The position numbers and the translations under genes are program-made. A stretch of DNA of 64,000 nucleotides. It comes from Bacillota bacterium. Its GTDB lineage: Bacteria; Bacillota; Sulfobacillia; Sulfobacillales; Sulfobacillaceae. The notes under the pieces are model-generated. The model saw nothing but the letters and a program-made list of their open reading frames with translations. It was not told the DNA's origin and made no database searches. Location of the stretch: contig JAIMBD010000005.1 in the NCBI GenBank assembly GCA_023511625.1, positions 58,502-122,501 of the forward strand. Direction: 5' to 3'. Positions 59,950 to 64,000 of this stretch are shown here, in pieces (the stretch's first letter is position 1; each line of letters begins with the position of its first letter).

Positions 59950-60917
59950 CGCCCGATGGCCACCATCCGCTCGAGGGGAATGAGGGCCCGCTCGCGGATG
60001 GCCGCCGGCACCTCGACGGCGTAGCGATCTTCGCGCAGGCTGTCGCGGATCTTCTCCAGCGTGATCAGGTTCATGAAGGGGCAGACGGCCTCGTCCTGGG
60101 CGGGGACGAAGGTCTTGTCCGGGTTTTCCTTGCGCAACCGGTGCAAGAGCCCCACCTCGGTGGCGACGATGAAGGTCGTGCGCGGCGAGCGGCGGCTTTC
60201 GGCAATCATGCCGTCGGTGGACAGCACTTGCATCGGCACCCCCTCGGGCGGCAGGGCCAAGGCCCGGGTGGTGCAGCCGCACTCCGGGTGCACCAAAAGC
60301 TCGGCCCCAGGGTGTTGAGCCACCTTGGCGGCCATCGTTTCGGGGTCAATGGCGGCATGCACGTGGCACTCGCCCCACCACACGTGCAGGTTCTTGCGGC
60401 CGGTCACGCGCGCCACGTGGGAACCGAGATAGAAATCCGGCAGGAACAAGATTTCGCGCTCAGGGTCGATGGCCTCCACCACCGCCACGGCGTTGGAGGA
60501 GGTACAACAATAGTCCGACAAGGCCTTGACGGCCGCCGAGGTGTTGACGTAGGAGACCACCACCGCATCTGGGTGTTCCGCCTTCCACGCCGCCACCTGT
60601 TCCGCAGTAATGGACTCGGCCAGGGAGCAGCCGGCCTCGGGGTCGGGGATGAGGACGCGCTTGTCGGGGCACAGAATGGCGGCGGTCTCGGCCATGAAGT
60701 GCACACCAGCCACCACCAGGACCCGCGCCGGAGAGCGCTGAGCCCAGCGGGCCATGGCCAGCGAGTCGCCCACGTAGTCGGCGAGGTCCTGGATGGGTCC
60801 GGGCTGGTAGTTGTGGGCCAAGATCACGGCATCGCGCGCCGCCTTTAAGGCCAGGATTTCCTCCCGCAGGGCGCTCACGTCCGGCGCCGCAGCGGGGGCA
60901 TCAGGGATGGGGTTCAC
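59946..60917 (-). CDS. nadA: Quinolinate synthase A
   Basis: A 323-residue iron-sulfur enzyme. The three cluster cysteines are C97 (PEAGCSLAE), C184 (WWGECHVH) and C279 (DEAVCPFMN). ILAHNYQPGPIQDLADYVGDSLAMAR and FLPDFYLGSHVAR are conserved. It condenses iminoaspartate with dihydroxyacetone phosphate to quinolinate. GTG 60917 has GAGAGG 8 bases upstream and is preferred to ATG 60938, which has no ribosome site. Follows nadB by 46 bases. Confidence 0.95.
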   Translation of the reverse strand: MNPIPDAPAAAPDVSALREEILALKAARDAVILAHNYQPGPIQDLADYVGDSLAMARWAQRSPARVLVVAGVHFMAETAAILCPDKRVLIPDPEAGCSLAESITAEQVAAWKAEHPDAVVVSYVNTSAAVKALSDYCCTSSNAVAVVEAIDPEREILFLPDFYLGSHVARVTGRKNLHVWWGECHVHAAIDPETMAAKVAQHPGAELLVHPECGCTTRALALPPEGVPMQVLSTDGMIAESRRSPRTTFIVATEVGLLHRLRKENPDKTFVPAQDEAVCPFMNLITLEKIRDSLREDRYAVEVPAAIRERALIPLERMVAIGR

Positions 60918-60963
60918 GCCAATCGCCTCTCTTCTCATGCAACCAAGGGTGCCACAGAAGGCT

Positions 60964-62538
60964 TCAGATGCCTTCGGCCGGGTGGAGGTGGGCTGGGCGC
61001 GGCACGCGGCGTCGGGCGAAGGCCGCCTCGCCGGGCTCAAACCACATGCCGCGCTCGCGCTGATGCAACAGGTGGCCCCTCCACTCCGGGCGGGGCTCGG
61101 CGGCGTCGCGGCGCCAGTGGCTGCCTCGGCTCTCGGTGCGGGCCAGGGCGGCTTCCACCATCAGGCGGCATAGCACCACGGCCGGGGTCGAAGCCTCCCG
61201 GGACAACGCCTGACGCAGCGCCTGCATCTCGGTGGGCGTGCGAAACACGGAAAGGGTACGGTCGAGAAGCTCTCCCAGCTCGGCCGGCACCTCCCAGGCC
61301 GGCAAGGGTTCGTAGACAGTGGGCACGCGCTCGGGACGGCTGGCCCGGGCCGCCTCCGCCACGGCCGCCGCTACCCGCCGTCCCAACACCAACCCTTCGA
61401 GGAGGGAGTTGGAAGCCAGCCGGTTGGCGCCGTGCAGCCCACTCATGGCCACTTCCCCAACTGCCCAAAGGCCCGGGACGGTGGTGCGCCCGTCGCTGTC
61501 GGTGAGCACGCCGCCCATGGTGAAATGGGCACCGGGACGGACGGGAATGTAGTCGCGAGCGAGGTCGAGGCCGCGTTCGGCCAATGCCTGGCTTAAGGCC
61601 GGGAAGTGGCGATGGACGGCATCCGGGTCGAGGTGGCGGAGCGAAAGGTAGACGGGGGCGTGCGATGCGACTGCCCGAGCCACCTCGTCGCGCGGGGCGA
61701 GCTCCCCCGCCGGGTGATCGCCCAAGATACGCCGCCCGCTTCTGTCGACGAGGTGGGCTCCGAATCCCCTAAGGGCCTCGGTCAGGAGCAGGGCCGGGCG
61801 CCCTTCTTGCGGCTGGGCCAGGACAGTGGGGTGAAACTGGACAAACTCAAGGTCTGCCAGCACGGCGCCGGCGTCGTAGGCGAGCCACAACCCGTCCCCC
61901 TGCGTCTCCGGGGGATTGGTGGTGAACCGCCACAACCCCGCCAGGCCTCCCGTGGCGAGGACGACATGGGCGGCCAGGCGTGGGGTCACGGCGCCGTCGG
62001 GGGTGGCGACCCAGGCTCCGACCACGCGCCCGTGGCGGGTGATGAGGCGCACCACCCGCCCCGGTTCCCACTCGATGGCTGTATGGCTGTGAACCGTTTG
62101 CCACAGCCAGCCGGTCAGGGCCCGCCCGGTGTACCCGTCGGGGGCATGCCAGATCCGGGCCCGGGAGTGGCCGGCCTCCCGATCCAAGAGGGGAAGGCCC
62201 CGGGAGTCTAGGGCGAAGACGCCGCTCGGCAACAGCTCGCGCAACACTGCGGGCCCGGCCGCCACCACCGTCTTGACTGTCTGGCGGCGGTTGAGCCCGC
62301 GCCCCACGGCCAAGGTGTCGGCGGCGTGCAAGGCGGGACTGTCGTCGGCAGCAAAGGCCGCGGCTACGCCGCCTTGGGCGAGATAGCTGTTGGAGCGTTC
62401 TACCGGCGCCTTGGCCACCACCCGGACCTTCAGCCCGCGCTCGGCCAAGGCACGGGCAGCGCTCAGCCCTGCCACCCCTTGACCGATGACCAACACCTCG
62501 GGTGCTCCGCCCTCGCGGTGCGGCGGTTCTTGAGCCAT
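60964..62538 (-). CDS. nadB: L-aspartate oxidase
   Basis: A 524-residue flavoprotein. FAD site VIGQGVAGLSAARAL, SNSYLAQGGVAAAF, LEFVQFHPTVL, FTMGGVLTDSDGRTTVPGLWAVGEVAMSGLHGANRLASNSLLEGLV are the family landmarks in order. It oxidises aspartate to iminoaspartate, which nadA uses. ATG with AAGGGGGG about 9 bases upstream. A 10-base palindrome (62619-62628) lies in its upstream gap. Confidence 0.95.
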   Translation of the reverse strand: MAQEPPHREGGAPEVLVIGQGVAGLSAARALAERGLKVRVVAKAPVERSNSYLAQGGVAAAFAADDSPALHAADTLAVGRGLNRRQTVKTVVAAGPAVLRELLPSGVFALDSRGLPLLDREAGHSRARIWHAPDGYTGRALTGWLWQTVHSHTAIEWEPGRVVRLITRHGRVVGAWVATPDGAVTPRLAAHVVLATGGLAGLWRFTTNPPETQGDGLWLAYDAGAVLADLEFVQFHPTVLAQPQEGRPALLLTEALRGFGAHLVDRSGRRILGDHPAGELAPRDEVARAVASHAPVYLSLRHLDPDAVHRHFPALSQALAERGLDLARDYIPVRPGAHFTMGGVLTDSDGRTTVPGLWAVGEVAMSGLHGANRLASNSLLEGLVLGRRVAAAVAEAARASRPERVPTVYEPLPAWEVPAELGELLDRTLSVFRTPTEMQALRQALSREASTPAVVLCRLMVEAALARTESRGSHWRRDAAEPRPEWRGHLLHQRERGMWFEPGEAAFARRRVPRPAHLHPAEGI

Positions 62539-62618
62539 CGGGTGGTCCCCCCTTTCCCCTCGGCTTCGCACGCGTCGCGGTATGAGACGATTGTACCGGC
62601 GGTCGCGTCAGGTGACAA

Positions 62619-62628
62619 GACAGCTGTC
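62619..62628. promoter_or_regulatory. Palindrome between nadC and nadB
   Basis: GACAGCTGTC is a perfect 10-base palindrome 81 bases before the nadB start. It resembles the GACA/TGTC half-sites described for the NAD repressor NiaR (YrxA), a comparison from memory. Short, so possibly chance. Confidence 0.35.
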
Positions 62629-62645
62629 GCCTCAGGGTTAGGGGC

Positions 62646-63479
<834 letters not shown>

Positions 63480-63620
63480 GGGAATCACCTCCCGCCCATT
63501 GTACGGGATGGGGCATCCGGTGGCAATCGGCGCCACCGTTGGGCGGCTTTGACGCGGCCGTCGACCCGCAAAACCTGCCCCGCGGGCCCGGAAATCCCAG
63601 GACCGGACTCCACAAACCAT

Positions 63621-63650
63621 TTGACATAATGAGACCCTCGTGATTAGAGT
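63621..63650 (+). promoter_or_regulatory. Promoter candidate for the second Rieske oxygenase
   Basis: A perfect TTGACA (63621-63626), 18-base spacer, TAGAGT (63645-63650), about 100 bases ahead of the GTG start. The region is AT-richer than the surroundings. Confidence 0.45.
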
Positions 63651-63749
63651 GAGAATACCAAAAGGATATAGAATCGAAGGAAATGCCAGGCGCGGTACGG
63701 TTGGGGCAGGCCCTTCGGGCCCCACCGTCCCATGAAGGAGGCGGAAGCG

Positions 63750-64000
63750 GTGCTGAGCCGCGCGGAGAATGAACGGTTGACGCGGGTGGGGCCGGGGACG
63801 CCGATGGGGGAGTTCCTGCGCGAATACTGGGTACCGGCCCTGTTGTCGTCAGAGTTGCCCAAGCCGGACTGCGACCCGGTACGGGTGATGCTGCTCGGGG
63901 AAAAGCTCATCGCCTTTCGGGATAGCTTCGGGCGCGTGGGGCTGATTCAAAACCACTGCCCGCACCGGGGGGCGAGTCTCTTTTACGGGCGCAACGAGGA
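63750..64000 (+). CDS. Rieske non-haem iron oxygenase alpha subunit, second copy, 5' part
   Basis: The first 83 codons of a Rieske oxygenase run off the window end. The protein start is nearly that of the gene at 33844, with about 12 differences in 83 residues by my count; the first Rieske Cys-Pro-His is present (NHCPHRGASLFYGRN). GTG 63750 follows AAGGAGG by 8 bases; an in-frame ATG 18 bases upstream is an alternative. It lies divergent from nadC, with its own promoter candidate. Confidence 0.9.
   Translation, partial: MLSRAENERLTRVGPGTPMGEFLREYWVPALLSSELPKPDCDPVRVMLLGEKLIAFRDSFGRVGLIQNHCPHRGASLFYGRNE

Overview
The window is GC-rich chromosomal DNA, densely coded on both strands. Strong AAGGAGG-type ribosome binding sites, many GTG and TTG starts, and long runs of genes overlapping by 4 bases (ATGA/GTGA) suggest a GC-rich Gram-positive (Firmicutes-like) bacterium. 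The Firmicutes-style 3D-domain protein, a CBO0543-like membrane protein and the GNAT with a C-terminal cysteine motif fit that. No rRNA, tRNA, CRISPR array, transposase or phage gene was seen, so the lineage is an inference from gene content and signals only.

Layout. 1-6.5 kb: drug-efflux ABC pair, a 14-helix MFS pump with a palindromic operator candidate, a 3D-domain protein, a lipoprotein, a DsrE-like protein, an SDR-family protein lacking its catalytic Tyr/Lys, and a SCO-like thioredoxin-fold protein. 6.5-24.4 kb: a large surface-polysaccharide locus with a polyprenyl-phosphate sugar transferase, two Wzy/WaaL-like membrane proteins, a Wzm/Wzt ABC exporter whose ATPase has a C-terminal extension, six glycosyltransferases, a PIG-V-like GT-C enzyme, a methyltransferase and a TauE/SafE permease. 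24.4-28 kb: Hsp20, an EAL-domain c-di-GMP phosphodiesterase and a frameshifted gene remnant. 28-32 kb: dTDP-sugar genes (rmlA, rmlC-like, rmlB; no rmlD), a zinc ribbon protein and cysK.

32-47.7 kb is metabolic: an MHS-type transporter, a Rieske oxygenase, a SnoaL-like/PNPOx-like fusion, a luciferase-like monooxygenase, an alpha/beta hydrolase, galE-mtnA, an ammonium transporter, a small gene coupled to an amidase, a nitroreductase, a haem-oxygenase-fold diiron protein, a thiolase, a GNAT and catechol 2,3-dioxygenase. Together these look like parts of an aromatic meta-cleavage and nitrogen-scavenging capacity. 47.9-59.5 kb is a second polysaccharide locus: five glycosyltransferases of the GT4 type, one GT2, UDP-glucose dehydrogenase, UDP-xylose synthase, an epimerase and a second polyprenyl-phosphate sugar transferase. 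59.5-63.5 kb holds a zinc-binding hypothetical and the de novo NAD genes nadC-nadB-nadA. At 63.75 kb the window ends inside a second Rieske oxygenase, a close paralogue of the one at 33.8 kb.

How they work together: the two polysaccharide loci plus rmlACB and galE can supply dTDP-6-deoxysugars, UDP-Gal, UDP-GlcA and UDP-Xyl, attach the first sugar to a lipid carrier, extend it and export or polymerise it. No Wzx flippase, Wzz regulator or rmlD is visible, so those would have to lie elsewhere. The aromatic genes are scattered in short units rather than one operon, and no reductase or ferredoxin partner for the Rieske enzymes is present in the window.
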